Shown: positions 1-8,533 of the stretch, in pieces
Layout: each line of letters begins with the position of its first letter
Position numbering within the stretch: the stretch's first letter is position 1
Source of the DNA: Pseudomonadota bacterium
Lineage (GTDB): Bacteria > Pseudomonadota > Alphaproteobacteria > Reyranellales > Reyranellaceae
Reading direction: 5' to 3'
DNA: 64,000 bases
Assembly: GCA_018242505.1 (NCBI GenBank)
Contig: JAFEBU010000080.1
Location: 20,369-84,368 of the forward strand
Notes under the pieces: generated by a model
The model's database searches: none
Told to the model about the DNA's origin: nothing
Seen by the model: the letters and a program-made list of their open reading frames with translations, nothing else
Position numbers and translations under genes: made by a program

Positions 1-895
1 CGCATCCCACGCTCTTGGCGTAGGCGTCGATCAATTTCCTGGTGATGGGGCCGGGCGTCTTGCCATTGCCCACGGGCGCGCCGTTGAAGCTCCTGACCGG
101 CAGGATGCAAAGGCTGGTCGAGGTCAGGAATATCTCGTCGGCATTGGCGGCATCGAACAGGTCGATGTCGCCTTGCGTGCAGGCGAGGCCGAGTTGGCTT
201 GCCATGTCCATGGTCATCTGCCGCGAGACGCCGGGCAGGACGTAGCGTTCGGACGGCGTGAAAAGCGCGCCTTCGCGCACGATGAAGATGTTGGAGCCGA
301 GCCCTTCGGCGAGGTTGCCGTTCTCGTCGAGCAGGACCGCCCAGGCATCGGGATTGAGCGCCTTCACCGGCTTCTCGGCCATGATCATGTTGAGGTAATT
401 GTGCGTCTTGGCGCGCGGCGACAGCATCGAGGGCGCCGTGCGCCGTACCGTCGTGGTGACGACCTCGGCGCCGTCGCGATAGAGCTTGGCCCGCTTGGCA
501 AGCGGCAGCGGCAGGACCTCGATCACGACATTGGGGCCGGTATGGTCCCAGCCCTCGTCTCCCACGGCATCGACGCCGCGGCTCACCCGCTGGCCCACCC
601 ACCAGTCGCCGACCGCCGGCCGCAGATGCTCGTTGCGCGCGACGACCTCCTCGCTGTGCGCGACCATTTCCTTCGGGCCGATGCCGGGATCGATCTGCAG
701 GTAACGCAGGGAACGATAGAAGCGGTCGATATGCTCCTTCAGCCGGAAGGGATGGCCCTCGAAGGTGCGTGTCATGTCGAAGGCACCGTCGCCATACTTC
801 CAGCTCCGGTCACGGAACGGGATCATGACCTGGCCCTCCGGCATGAACTTACCGTTGAACCAGGCGATACGTTGGTTGCTGAGCTGTTGTGCCAT
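1..895 (-). CDS. Class IV (BCAT/DAAT-fold) PLP aminotransferase, 3' end cut off
   Basis: Cytosolic PLP-dependent aminotransferase of fold type IV. About 298 residues are visible; the C-terminus lies beyond base 1. The N-terminal WFNGKF strand and the DRSWKYGDGAFD segment are the family's opening signature, more like the D-amino-acid transaminase/ADC lyase form (YGDG) than classical BCAT. The Lys-containing SPRAKTHNYLN segment around residue 180 fits the Schiff-base lysine region, and the LAEGLGSNIF segment fits the phosphate-binding region. The ATG at 895 gives MAQQLSNQ. It lies 64 bases downstream of the GntR gene on the same strand, so co-transcription is likely. Substrate (branched-chain, D-amino acid or amine) cannot be decided from sequence alone. 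Confidence 0.85.
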   Translation of the reverse strand, partial: MAQQLSNQRIAWFNGKFMPEGQVMIPFRDRSWKYGDGAFDMTRTFEGHPFRLKEHIDRFYRSLRYLQIDPGIGPKEMVAHSEEVVARNEHLRPAVGDWWVGQRVSRGVDAVGDEGWDHTGPNVVIEVLPLPLAKRAKLYRDGAEVVTTTVRRTAPSMLSPRAKTHNYLNMIMAEKPVKALNPDAWAVLLDENGNLAEGLGSNIFIVREGALFTPSERYVLPGVSRQMTMDMASQLGLACTQGDIDLFDAANADEIFLTSTSLCILPVRSFNGAPVGNGKTPGPITRKLIDAYAKSVGC

Positions 896-959
896 GGCAT
901 CCTCCAACTGGGATAAAACGAGACTCGGCGTGGACTGAGGAAAAGCAAGGGCGGGTCCC

Positions 960-1691
960 TCATGTAACCCGTGTTCTGCAGCGCCGACCGCTGGCCGGCA
1001 TTGAAGCAGGAACAATGTTGCCCGCCGCGTCGGCGAGGCTTGCGACATAGGAGAGGGCACCCCGAATATCGCTCGCAATCTCGCGTTTCGCTGCGGCCGC
1101 ATTTCGCTCGCGTAGGGCGCGGATCAGCCGTGCACGGCCCACGACGCCGCGGCGCGTTCCGACATAGTCGGGAAACAGGAGGTTGAGGTAGGGGCCGGTC
1201 TGCAGCCAGAGGCGCTCGATGATCGCCAGCAGGATCGGCTGGTCGGCCGCGCGGTAGAGCGCGAAATGAAACTCCCGGATTTTCGTGCGGTCGGTCGCCA
1301 CGTCGCCACGGTCGCGTGCCCGGGCGATCTCGCGGGCGATCTTCTGCAGATCGGCGATCTCGGTTTTGCTCATGATCCGCGCAGCCTTCCCGGTCGCGAG
1401 CGATTCGAGCGCGACCCGGATGTCGCACAATTCCAGGAGCTTCGTCACGGTCATGCGCGGTACACGTACCGATCGGTTGGGCTGCATCTCGAACGCGCCC
1501 TCGGCCACCAGGCGGCGGATCGCTTCGCGCACCGGCGTCAGGCTGACACCTGTCGCTGCGGCGATAGACCGGAAAGTGAGCTTCTGCCCCGGAACGAACC
1601 TGCCGACGCTGAGCGCATCGCGAAGCCAGGCATAGACATGCTCGCGCAGGGACGTATCCGTCGACGGGCGGGTGGGGGGAGCGGTGCGCAT
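960..1691 (-). CDS. GntR family transcriptional regulator, FadR/FCD subfamily
   Basis: DNA-binding regulator of 243 residues. The N-terminal winged helix (about residues 14-80) contains the GntR pattern TGVSLTPVREAIRRLVAEG. The C-terminal all-helical FCD ligand-binding domain (about 90-225) has the expected metal/ligand residues, for example the DIRVALE helix and the FHFALYRAAD segment. It lies between the class IV aminotransferase downstream and the divergent aminotransferase-ABC operon. A perfect palindrome 29 bases upstream of its ATG is a likely operator, implying autoregulation and control of the divergent operon. FCD regulators usually sense small carboxylates or amino acids; the ligand here is inferred to be the transported substrate. 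Confidence 0.92.
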   Translation of the reverse strand: MRTAPPTRPSTDTSLREHVYAWLRDALSVGRFVPGQKLTFRSIAAATGVSLTPVREAIRRLVAEGAFEMQPNRSVRVPRMTVTKLLELCDIRVALESLATGKAARIMSKTEIADLQKIAREIARARDRGDVATDRTKIREFHFALYRAADQPILLAIIERLWLQTGPYLNLLFPDYVGTRRGVVGRARLIRALRERNAAAAKREIASDIRGALSYVASLADAAGNIVPASMPASGRRCRTRVT

Positions 1692-1720
1692 CGCTCGTCA
1701 GCCTAAACCATTCGCGGACG

Positions 1721-1736
1721 ATTTGTGATCACAAAT
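1721..1736. promoter_or_regulatory. Perfect 16-bp palindrome, probable GntR/FCD operator
   Basis: ATTTGTGATCACAAAT reads identically on both strands. It contains the TTGT..ACAA core typical of FCD-type GntR operators. It sits in the 166-base divergent intergenic region, 29 bases upstream of the GntR start and about 120 bases upstream of the aminotransferase start. This is the normal place for a site controlling both directions. Binding is inferred. Confidence 0.7.
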
Positions 1737-1857
1737 GACTGTTGCGCCCGTCCGTGTTGATGGGCTTAATTCATGATCACGTCGGTTACGATTATGCCGA
1801 CGTGTGGGCGGCCGGTGGTTTCGAGGGATCGAGCCACATATTTTTGCTGGATGGGGC

Positions 1858-3168
1858 ATGCGCAGTTACGCCAAGTCGATCGCACTGTACGAAAGAACCA
1901 GGACGCATCTGGCCGGCGGTGTCAGCAGCAACGTCCGCTATGCGAGCACGCCGGTGCCGTTGTTCTTCACGCGCGGCGAGGGTGCGCGGCTCTACGATGT
2001 CGACGGCAACGTCCATATCGATTACGTGCTGGGCAACGGGCCGGCCATCCTGGGACACGCACCCCGGAAGATTGTCGAGGCGGTGGCGGCTTCTCTCGCC
2101 GAGGGACAGGTGTTCGCCGCGCAGAACCCGCGCGAGTCCGAACTGGCCGAGCGGCTGTGCGGCGTGCTGCCAGGCGTCGAGGTCGTGCGTTTCGCGACCT
2201 CGGGCACGGAGGCGGTGCTGATGGCGATGCGGCTCGCCCGCGCCTTCACCGGACGCACCAAGATCCTGAAATTTGAAGGTCATTACCACGGCTGGAGCGA
2301 CCAGGCTTTCATCAGCACCCGGCCGACGTTGAACGAGGCGGGCCCGGCCGATGCGCCGGTGCCGGTCGCGGGCTCGCCTGGCATGCCGCCGAGCGTGCTC
2401 GACGATACCGTCGTGGCGGGCTGGAACGATCTTGGCGCGCTTGAATCGGCGTTCGCACGCCATCCTGGAGAGATTGCCGGCGTGATCATGGAGCCGGTCA
2501 TGGTCAATGGAGGTGTGGTCTGCGCGCAGGAGGGCTATCTGGCTGGCGTGCGCGATCTCTGCCGTGCCAACGGCGCGCTGTTCATCTGCGACGAGGTGAT
2601 CACCGGCTTTCGCGTCGGGCTCGGCGGCGCGCAAGCGCGCTTCGGTGTTTCCGCCGACTTGTCCATCTACGCAAAGGCGGTCGCTGCGGGCTTTCCGCTG
2701 GCCCTGGTCGCCGGCCGTCGCGATGTCCTGAATATCCTGCTCGACAAGGGCGTGATGCACGGCGGCACCTACAACGGCAACGTCCAGAGCATGGCGGCGG
2801 CGCTCGCCGCGCTCGACGAGCTGACGCACGATGACGGCGCCGTCTATCGCGATATGGAAACGCGCGGCCGCAAGCTGATGGACGGCCTTGCCGCCCTCGG
2901 CGCTCGGCACAGGTTGCCGCTCCTGGTGCAGGGCCTGCCGGCGATCTTCCAGACCTTCTTCACGCGCGAGGCCGCACCCCGGAACTATCGCGAATCGGCT
3001 GCCTGCGACCGCGACATGGCGCTCGCCTTCCATTCGGCACTGCAGGAAGAAGGCGTACGTGTGAACCAGCAAGCAAAGTGGTTTTTGTCGACGGCCCATG
3101 ACGAAGCGGTCATCGACGAGACGTTGGCGGCCGCCGATCGGGCGATGGCGAAGCTCGTGCGGCATTGA
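1858..3168 (+). CDS. Class III aminotransferase, glutamate-1-semialdehyde aminomutase-like
   Basis: PLP enzyme of fold type I, 436 residues. GSA-AM-like features are the opening LAGGVSSNVRY, the SGTEAVLMAMRLAR cofactor-phosphate loop, FICDEVITGFRVG with the pyridine-binding Asp, and the SIYAKAVAAG segment with the likely Schiff-base Lys273. The GTYNGN loop follows. The ATG at 1858 is chosen because homology begins there; in-frame upstream starts only add sequence without family character. Position at the head of an ABC importer operon, rather than among haem genes, argues for a catabolic aminotransferase acting on the imported amine or amino acid, not haem synthesis. The next gene starts 1 base after the stop. 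Confidence 0.88.
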   Translation: MRSYAKSIALYERTRTHLAGGVSSNVRYASTPVPLFFTRGEGARLYDVDGNVHIDYVLGNGPAILGHAPRKIVEAVAASLAEGQVFAAQNPRESELAERLCGVLPGVEVVRFATSGTEAVLMAMRLARAFTGRTKILKFEGHYHGWSDQAFISTRPTLNEAGPADAPVPVAGSPGMPPSVLDDTVVAGWNDLGALESAFARHPGEIAGVIMEPVMVNGGVVCAQEGYLAGVRDLCRANGALFICDEVITGFRVGLGGAQARFGVSADLSIYAKAVAAGFPLALVAGRRDVLNILLDKGVMHGGTYNGNVQSMAAALAALDELTHDDGAVYRDMETRGRKLMDGLAALGARHRLPLLVQGLPAIFQTFFTREAAPRNYRESAACDRDMALAFHSALQEEGVRVNQQAKWFLSTAHDEAVIDETLAAADRAMAKLVRH

Positions 3169-3169
3169 C

Positions 3170-4144
3170 ATGTCGGAGATTCGCCTCGAGGGCGTGACCA
3201 AACGCTACGGCTCATTCGCCGCTGCCGATAATGTCGATCTGTCCGTCACGCAGGGCGAGCTTGTCACCATCCTGGGACCGAGTGGTTCGGGCAAGACAAC
3301 GCTTTTGTCGCTGATCGCAGGGCTCAACCAGCCGACCGCGGGGCGCATCTTCATCGGCGGCCGCGATGTCACCATGGCGGCGGCACAGGAGCGCAATATC
3401 GGCCTGGTGTTCCAGTCCTATGCGCTCTTCCCGCACATGACTGTGCTCGACAACGTGCTGTTCCCGCTGGGCGTGCGCAAGGTCTTCGGTGCGGAAGCCG
3501 TGCGCCGAGCGCGCGACGCGCTGAAGCTGGTCCGGCTCGACGGGCTGGAAAGCAGACGGCCCGAGCAGCTCTCGGGCGGCCAGCAGCAGCGTGTCGCCCT
3601 CGCCCGCGCCATCGTGTTCCGGCCGGATATCCTGCTGCTCGACGAGCCGCTGGGGGCACTCGATCGCAAGCTGCGGGAGGAGTTGCAGGTCGAACTGAAA
3701 CAGCTACAGCGCAGCCTCGGCATCACCACGCTGCTGGTCACGCATGATCAGGAGGAGGCGCTGTCGCTCTCCGACCGCATCATGATCCTGAACAAGGGGC
3801 GCCCCCAGCAGGTGGCTTCGCCAAGCGAGGCCTACCTGAAGCCGGCCAACCGCTTCGTCGCCGAGTTCCTGGGCATCGCCAACTTCGTGGGCCTGGACGA
3901 CGGCCGTCATGGTCTGGTGCGGCCGGAGCGGCTGCACCTATCGGCAGAGGGCGACGGCCGGCCAGCGCGTGTCGTCGAAGCGATCTATCTCGGCCAGATG
4001 GTCAGGTATCATCTGGCGCTTGACGGCAAGGAGGGCGCGCAGCCCATGATCGCGGCTGTGCCCTTTCTTGGCGCATCCTTCGCGATCGGCGAGCAGGTCA
4101 GGGTATCCTGGGACGCCGCCGATCTGTGGCCCGTAGCGCAATGA
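3170..4144 (+). CDS. ABC transporter ATP-binding protein, spermidine/putrescine type
   Basis: Cytoplasmic ATPase of 324 residues, PotA-like. Walker A GPSGSGKT is at residues 36-43, followed by the Q-loop (GLVFQSYALFPHMTV), the ABC signature LSGGQQQRVALARA, Walker B ILLLDEPLGALD and the switch His in LLVTHDQEEAL. A short C-terminal TOBE-like region follows (about 240-324). The ATG at 3170 lies 1 base after the aminotransferase stop, so the two are translationally coupled. It pairs with the binding protein and two permeases downstream. Confidence 0.95.
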   Translation: MSEIRLEGVTKRYGSFAAADNVDLSVTQGELVTILGPSGSGKTTLLSLIAGLNQPTAGRIFIGGRDVTMAAAQERNIGLVFQSYALFPHMTVLDNVLFPLGVRKVFGAEAVRRARDALKLVRLDGLESRRPEQLSGGQQQRVALARAIVFRPDILLLDEPLGALDRKLREELQVELKQLQRSLGITTLLVTHDQEEALSLSDRIMILNKGRPQQVASPSEAYLKPANRFVAEFLGIANFVGLDDGRHGLVRPERLHLSAEGDGRPARVVEAIYLGQMVRYHLALDGKEGAQPMIAAVPFLGASFAIGEQVRVSWDAADLWPVAQ

Positions 4145-4164
4145 ATTCAACAAGGAGGATGGAG

Positions 4165-5190
4165 ATGAAGCGTCGTGCTTTCGTAGGCGCAGCCGCCGGG
4201 CTGCCGGCACTCGGCATTCTGGGTCAGCGCAGCGCACGCGCCGAGGTCAAGGAGATCCGCATGATCGAGGCCGGCGGCAAGTCCGGCGAGTCGGTCGAGG
4301 TGGGCTATATCGAGCCCTTCACCAAGAAGACCGGGATCAAGGTGGTCCGGGAAAGCCCGAACCTGCTCGGCAAGCTCAGGGCCCTCGTCGAGAGCGGGCA
4401 AACCAGTACCGTTTTGATGGAACTGGGCTCGGGCGATATGCTGCAGGCGCGCAACCTCAAGCTGATCGAGCCGATCGACTGGGCGGCGGTTGCTCCTCAG
4501 CCGATGTTTCCCGAGGCAAAGAACGAATACGGCTTCGGCTATCAGTACTTCTCGACCATCATGGCGTGGCGCGCCGGTGCCAAGGCGCCCAAGACCTGGG
4601 CCGACTTCTTCAACACCAAGGACTTTCCGGGCAAGCGTTGCCTTCCGGACTACGCGAACTACGCACTTTCGTTTGCGCTGCTGGCGACCGGCGTGACCCC
4701 GGACAAGCTGTTCCCGCTCGACCTCGACACCGCCTTCAAGAAGCTGAATGAGATCAAGAAGGATGTTTCGGTGTGGTGGAAAGCCGGTGCCCAGGCGCCC
4801 CAGCTGATGAAGGACAACGAGGTCCAATACGCAATCTGCTGGTCGGGCCGCGTCGTCGGCGATCCGGCCTTCGGAGTCAACTTCGCCGGCGGCATGGCCG
4901 ATCTTTCGTATTTCACGATCGTCAAGAACTCCAAGGCCGAGGATCGCGCGGCGGCCTACAAGCTGATGCACGAGATGTCGATCGCGGCCAACCAGGCCAA
5001 GGCGGCGTCCGTGGTCTCCTACACCGGTCCCAGCCCGGATCTCGATGCGCTGCTGCCGAAGGACCGGCTTGCCGAGTATCCGACGAGCAAGCAGAACAAG
5101 GACGTTCAGTGGATCGAGAATTCCGAATGGTGGGCGGCCAACGGCGAGGCCGTGAACCAGAAATGGGAGGCGTTCAAGCTCAACCTCTAG
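4165..5190 (+). CDS. ABC transporter periplasmic substrate-binding protein, polyamine-type
   Basis: Extracytoplasmic binding protein of 341 residues (PotD/AfuA-like, SBP_bac family). The ATG at 4165 is chosen because AAGGAGG lies at 4152-4158, six bases upstream; ATGs at 4141 and 4159 are worse placed. The N-terminus MKRRAFVGAAAG with a twin Arg followed by Phe resembles a Tat signal peptide, with likely cleavage after ARA. The mature part contains typical SBP elements such as the AWRAG..PKTWADFF segment. Substrate is inferred as an amine or amino-acid-like compound from the aminotransferase context. A long hairpin follows the gene and may set its expression above that of the permeases. Confidence 0.92.
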   Translation: MKRRAFVGAAAGLPALGILGQRSARAEVKEIRMIEAGGKSGESVEVGYIEPFTKKTGIKVVRESPNLLGKLRALVESGQTSTVLMELGSGDMLQARNLKLIEPIDWAAVAPQPMFPEAKNEYGFGYQYFSTIMAWRAGAKAPKTWADFFNTKDFPGKRCLPDYANYALSFALLATGVTPDKLFPLDLDTAFKKLNEIKKDVSVWWKAGAQAPQLMKDNEVQYAICWSGRVVGDPAFGVNFAGGMADLSYFTIVKNSKAEDRAAAYKLMHEMSIAANQAKAASVVSYTGPSPDLDALLPKDRLAEYPTSKQNKDVQWIENSEWWAANGEAVNQKWEAFKLNL

Positions 5191-5250
5191 CGGTCGGACG
5201 TGTTGTCCCGGTTGAGGGAAGAGCTTGGTCGCAGGAAGCATCGCCGTTTC

Positions 5251-5303
5251 GAGCGCAGCGAGGGAGTCGTTGTTGGCGCCGCCAAGAATTCGTTGCTGCG
5301 CTC
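5251..5303 (+). repeat. Nested intergenic hairpin between binding-protein and permease genes
   Basis: The outer arms GAGCGCAGC (5251-5259) and GCTGCGCTC (5295-5303) are exact reverse complements. Inside them TTGGCG (5273-5278) and CGCCAA (5280-5285) form a second stem around one base. It lies in the 188-base gap between the binding-protein and first permease genes. No T-tract follows, so it looks more like a REP-type stabiliser or processing site than a full terminator. Confidence 0.6.
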
Positions 5304-5378
5304 CAGCCGCACGGATAAGTGCCAACGCGGATTGCTCCCCCGTTGCTCGTCAGGTCACGGCAGGAGCGGCTTGTTCTC

Positions 5379-6209
5379 ATGACTAGATCCGCGTCCTTCA
5401 AGGGGGCTGGCTACGTCGTGCCGCTGCTGGTGGTGATGTTCATCGCCTTCAATGTGCCCATCGCCTACATGCTGGGTCTCAGCTTCTGGGAGAAGGGTGG
5501 AGGCTTCACGCTCGAGCATTATGCCGGCCTGTTCAAGGCGCCGGTCTATCTTCGCGTGCTGGCCAATACGATGCGCATTGCGCTGATAGCGACGTTGGCC
5601 AACGTCCTCATCGGCTATCCTCTGGCACTGTGGATGCGTGGCCTCGGCAGCCGGGGGCGCATGGTCGCCGTGGCGCTGGTCGTGCTGCCGTTCTGGGTCA
5701 GTCTCCTCGTGCGCACCTACGCCTGGATCGTCGTGCTGGGCAATGGCGGTCTGGTCAACCGTGGCCTGCAATGGCTGGGACTCACCGACGCGCCGGTGGC
5801 CTTCCTCTACAACGAACTCGGCGTCACCATCGGCATGGCCAACGTGCTGTTGCCGTTCCTGGTGCTGCCGCTGTTCGCCGCCATGATCCGCATCGACGAC
5901 CGCCTGCTGCAGGCCGCCGCCTCGATGGGCGCGCCGCCGCGCACGATCTTCTGGAAGGTCTTCTTCCCGCTCACCCTGCCGGCGCTGGCGGCAGGAACCT
6001 TGCTGGTCTTCATCCTCTGTCTCGGCTTCTACGTGACACCTGCCATCCTGGGCGGCGGCCGCGTGCCGATGATCTCCAATCTGCTCGACACGCTGATCAA
6101 CCAGATCCCGCGTTGGGAGCAGGCATCGGCGATCTCGACGCTCCTGCTGATCGCGACCCTGCTGATCTTCGCCGCCTACCGGTGGTTTGACCGCAAGGCG
6201 TCGGCATGA
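5379..6209 (+). CDS. ABC transporter permease, PotB-like
   Basis: Inner-membrane permease of 276 residues with about six hydrophobic helices, starting with VVPLLVVMFIAFNVPIAYML. It has the cytoplasmic EAA loop for ATPase contact (DRLLQAAASMGAPPRTIFWKVFFPLTLP, about residues 190-217). The ATG at 5379 follows a CAGGAG motif about ten bases upstream; upstream in-frame starts would add a non-membrane leader. It forms the channel with the following permease, 10 bases downstream. Confidence 0.92.
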   Translation: MTRSASFKGAGYVVPLLVVMFIAFNVPIAYMLGLSFWEKGGGFTLEHYAGLFKAPVYLRVLANTMRIALIATLANVLIGYPLALWMRGLGSRGRMVAVALVVLPFWVSLLVRTYAWIVVLGNGGLVNRGLQWLGLTDAPVAFLYNELGVTIGMANVLLPFLVLPLFAAMIRIDDRLLQAAASMGAPPRTIFWKVFFPLTLPALAAGTLLVFILCLGFYVTPAILGGGRVPMISNLLDTLINQIPRWEQASAISTLLLIATLLIFAAYRWFDRKASA

Positions 6210-6219
6210 GGGGGCGTGC

Positions 6220-7026
6220 ATGATCGGCAGTCCTTCCTGGGCGCGACGGCTGCTGGCGGCGGTGGGCGTCTTCGGCCTCGCTTTTCTGACCGTGCCGCTG
6301 CTGATCGTGATCCCGATGTCCTTCTCGTCGGCGCGCGCCTTGACCTTTCCTCCGCCGGGCCTGTCGCTGCGCTGGTACGACGCCTTCTTCGGCGATGCGC
6401 GCTGGATGGAGGCAATGGGAACATCAGTGATCGTCGCGCTGACTTCGTCCGTTGCCGCGCTGTTTCTGGGTGGGCTGGCGGCCTACGGGTTGCGTCGCGG
6501 CGCGTTCGCCGGCCGCGGCTGGATCGAAGCCAACTTCATGGCGCCCCTGATCGTTCCCACGATCATCGCCGCCGTGGCGCTCTATCTCGGCCTCGCCAAG
6601 GTCGGTTTGCTGGGCTCCCTTTTCGGACTCGTGCTGGCGCACACGATCCTGACGGTCCCGCTCGTCATCATGGTGCTGGGGGTGGCGCTGCGGGAGTTCG
6701 ACATCCGGATCGAGCAGGTCGCCTGGAGCCTTGGCGCCTCGTGGCCCTACACGATGCGCAAGGTCGTCCTGCCCAATCTTGCGCCGAGCGTCTTTGCCGC
6801 CTGGATCTTCGCCTTCATCGGCAGCTTCGACGAGGTGATCGTGACCTCGTTCGTCGCCGGCGAGCTCGATACCGTGCCGAAGAAGATGTTCAACGAGCTG
6901 ATCCTGCAGGTGAATCCGATCATCACCGCCGTCGCGACCCTGTTGATCGCCTTCACTGTCCTGGCGCTGGCGGCCGTCGCCTTTATTCTTGGCCGGGCCG
7001 GCAAGCTCCAGCAGACGCTGTCATAG
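6220..7026 (+). CDS. ABC transporter permease, PotC-like
   Basis: Second inner-membrane permease of 268 residues. It has about six membrane segments and an EAA loop (EQVAWSLGASWPYTMRKVVLPNLAP, about residues 165-190). The following FAFIGSFDEVIVTSF segment is highly typical of PotC-type subunits. The ATG at 6220 lies 10 bases after the preceding permease. It ends the operon; the next gene is convergent. Confidence 0.93.
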   Translation: MIGSPSWARRLLAAVGVFGLAFLTVPLLIVIPMSFSSARALTFPPPGLSLRWYDAFFGDARWMEAMGTSVIVALTSSVAALFLGGLAAYGLRRGAFAGRGWIEANFMAPLIVPTIIAAVALYLGLAKVGLLGSLFGLVLAHTILTVPLVIMVLGVALREFDIRIEQVAWSLGASWPYTMRKVVLPNLAPSVFAAWIFAFIGSFDEVIVTSFVAGELDTVPKKMFNELILQVNPIITAVATLLIAFTVLALAAVAFILGRAGKLQQTLS

Positions 7027-7067
7027 GAAGCTGTCGGCTGACGGCCGATGCGGATCCAGATGGTGAT

Positions 7068-7478
7068 CTATTGCGATTTCCGACGCAGTGTCATGTTGAA
7101 CGGCGGTTCGCCTGATCGCGTCAATTCGATATCGAGATGCCTGTCCTCGGCATGGCCTCGGATGCCGAATTTGCCATGTACGCCGTTCGGCTCGGTGGCC
7201 TCGCCTTCACCTGTAACGCTGCCATCGGGCAAAATGTCGATGGAGATCGTTCCCCCGCCAGTTCTAAAACTTCCTTCGAACGTGAGCGAACCTGAACTGT
7301 GGTCGTGCGAGACCTTGATCTTCGCGCGGGCGACAACGGTCGCGGCCGAAGTGGTGGAGTAGATAATGAACGAGCCGGTATAGCTCCCGTCAAAAGCAGT
7401 GGCAGGGGCCGCGGCTGCGGGCGGTGACTGCGGCGTCGCGACGGTGGCCGGAGGCAGAGTGGACGACGGCATCGTCAT
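7068..7478 (-). CDS. Hypothetical protein with beta-rich C-terminal domain
   Basis: About 136 residues, not recognised. A Pro/Ala/Thr-rich N-terminal stretch (about residues 1-27) precedes a regular beta-strand-rich region beginning FDGSYTGSF and ending in an alternating pattern (HLDIELTRSGEPPFNMTLRRK). That pattern is typical of small secreted or periplasmic beta-sandwich domains. The start is uncertain: ATGs at 7478 or 7472 lack a clear ribosome-binding site, and an in-frame ATG at 7577 would overlap the lysR end. No classical signal peptide is visible from any of these. It follows the LysR gene on the same strand. Confidence 0.5.
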   Translation of the reverse strand: MTMPSSTLPPATVATPQSPPAAAAPATAFDGSYTGSFIIYSTTSAATVVARAKIKVSHDHSSGSLTFEGSFRTGGGTISIDILPDGSVTGEGEATEPNGVHGKFGIRGHAEDRHLDIELTRSGEPPFNMTLRRKSQ

Positions 7479-7531
7479 GTCGGGCTGCACACTTCGGCCG
7501 GCGCAGACATGTAATGCAGTAGATGGCAGCT

Positions 7532-8434
7532 TCAGCGACCACTGTTTGCCTGACGGCGCAGGTGGCTCAGCAGCCATTGCGCATGGGCGGACAGGGCGCG
7601 CGCTTCCTTCACGCAGAGCCGCAGATGGCGCAGCGCCCAGGCATCCGCGAGAGGAACGATGCGGATCGACATCGAACGCCGGCAGCGGGCTGCGGCGGCT
7701 TTCGGCACCACGGCGAGGCCGATGCCGCTTTCGACGATGCGGCACACCGCGTCGAAGCCGGGCAGGCGAACGCGCAGTCGCAGCCGGCGACCGGAGCGCG
7801 CGGCATGGCCGTCGATATGGTCCTGCAGCGCCGCACCGGTCGGCAGGCCAACAAAGTCGTAGGCCAGCGCATCGGTGAAGAAGATGCGACGGCGATGGGC
7901 AATCGGGTGTTTGGCCGGGGCAACCAGGACAAGCCGGTCCTCGGCAAAGGGAAAGGTCTCGAGTTCCGACGCCGGGTCGACGGCATCGGCGACGATCCCG
8001 ATATCGGCCGCACCGCGGGCAATGCTGCGAACGATCTCGGGGCTCGGGCGCTCCTCGATAGCGAGGTCGACATTGGGATGGCCCGAAAGGAAAGGGCCGA
8101 GCAGCGGCGGCAGGAATTCCTGCAGGGCGGCGGTGTTCGACAGCAGGCGGACACGCCCGCGCAGGCCCTTGGCGAAGGTGCCGAGCTCGCCACGCATCAT
8201 TTCCATCTGCCGGGTGACAAGGCGCGCATGGTGGATCAGGGCGACGCCGGCCGGTGTCGGGCTCACGCCGCGGCGCTTGCGCTCGAACAGGGCGGTGCCC
8301 AATGCCTGTTCCATGTCGCGGATACGCTCGCTCGCCGAGGCGAGCGCGAGGCCACTCAACGTGGCGCCATGAGTGATGCTCGCCGCCTCGGCCACGTTCA
8401 GGACGAGGCGCAGGTCGGTCAGGTCGAACCGCAT
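7532..8434 (-). CDS. LysR family transcriptional regulator
   Basis: Regulator of 300 residues. The N-terminal winged HTH (about 1-62) reads MRFDLTDLRLVLNVAEAASI and then ASERIRDMEQALGTALFERK. A linker helix and a type-2 periplasmic-binding-like effector domain (about 90-295) follow. The ATG at 8434 is the homologous start. It is divergent from the TauE/SafE permease, with 99 bases between starts, the usual arrangement for a LysR regulator and its target. The target and ligand are inferred only from this position. Confidence 0.92.
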   Translation of the reverse strand: MRFDLTDLRLVLNVAEAASITHGATLSGLALASASERIRDMEQALGTALFERKRRGVSPTPAGVALIHHARLVTRQMEMMRGELGTFAKGLRGRVRLLSNTAALQEFLPPLLGPFLSGHPNVDLAIEERPSPEIVRSIARGAADIGIVADAVDPASELETFPFAEDRLVLVAPAKHPIAHRRRIFFTDALAYDFVGLPTGAALQDHIDGHAARSGRRLRLRVRLPGFDAVCRIVESGIGLAVVPKAAAARCRRSMSIRIVPLADAWALRHLRLCVKEARALSAHAQWLLSHLRRQANSGR

Positions 8435-8533
8435 CGCCCACAGGTACGCCGATTCCGAGCCTTCGGCCAGGCCGAAGGCTCCTGTCGCGCCTTCCGCATT
8501 GTGCTCCGCTGCAGCGTCGGCGAGGGTCCGCCG

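Noticed and set aside
1858..3168. hemL (glutamate-1-semialdehyde aminomutase for haem synthesis)
   Set aside because: Sequence is GSA-AM-like, but alphaproteobacteria normally make 5-aminolevulinate by ALA synthase, and the gene heads an ABC importer operon with a GntR regulator, pointing to catabolism.
1792..3201. 469-codon frame on the minus strand
   Set aside because: Antisense shadow of the class III aminotransferase gene, with no family pattern.
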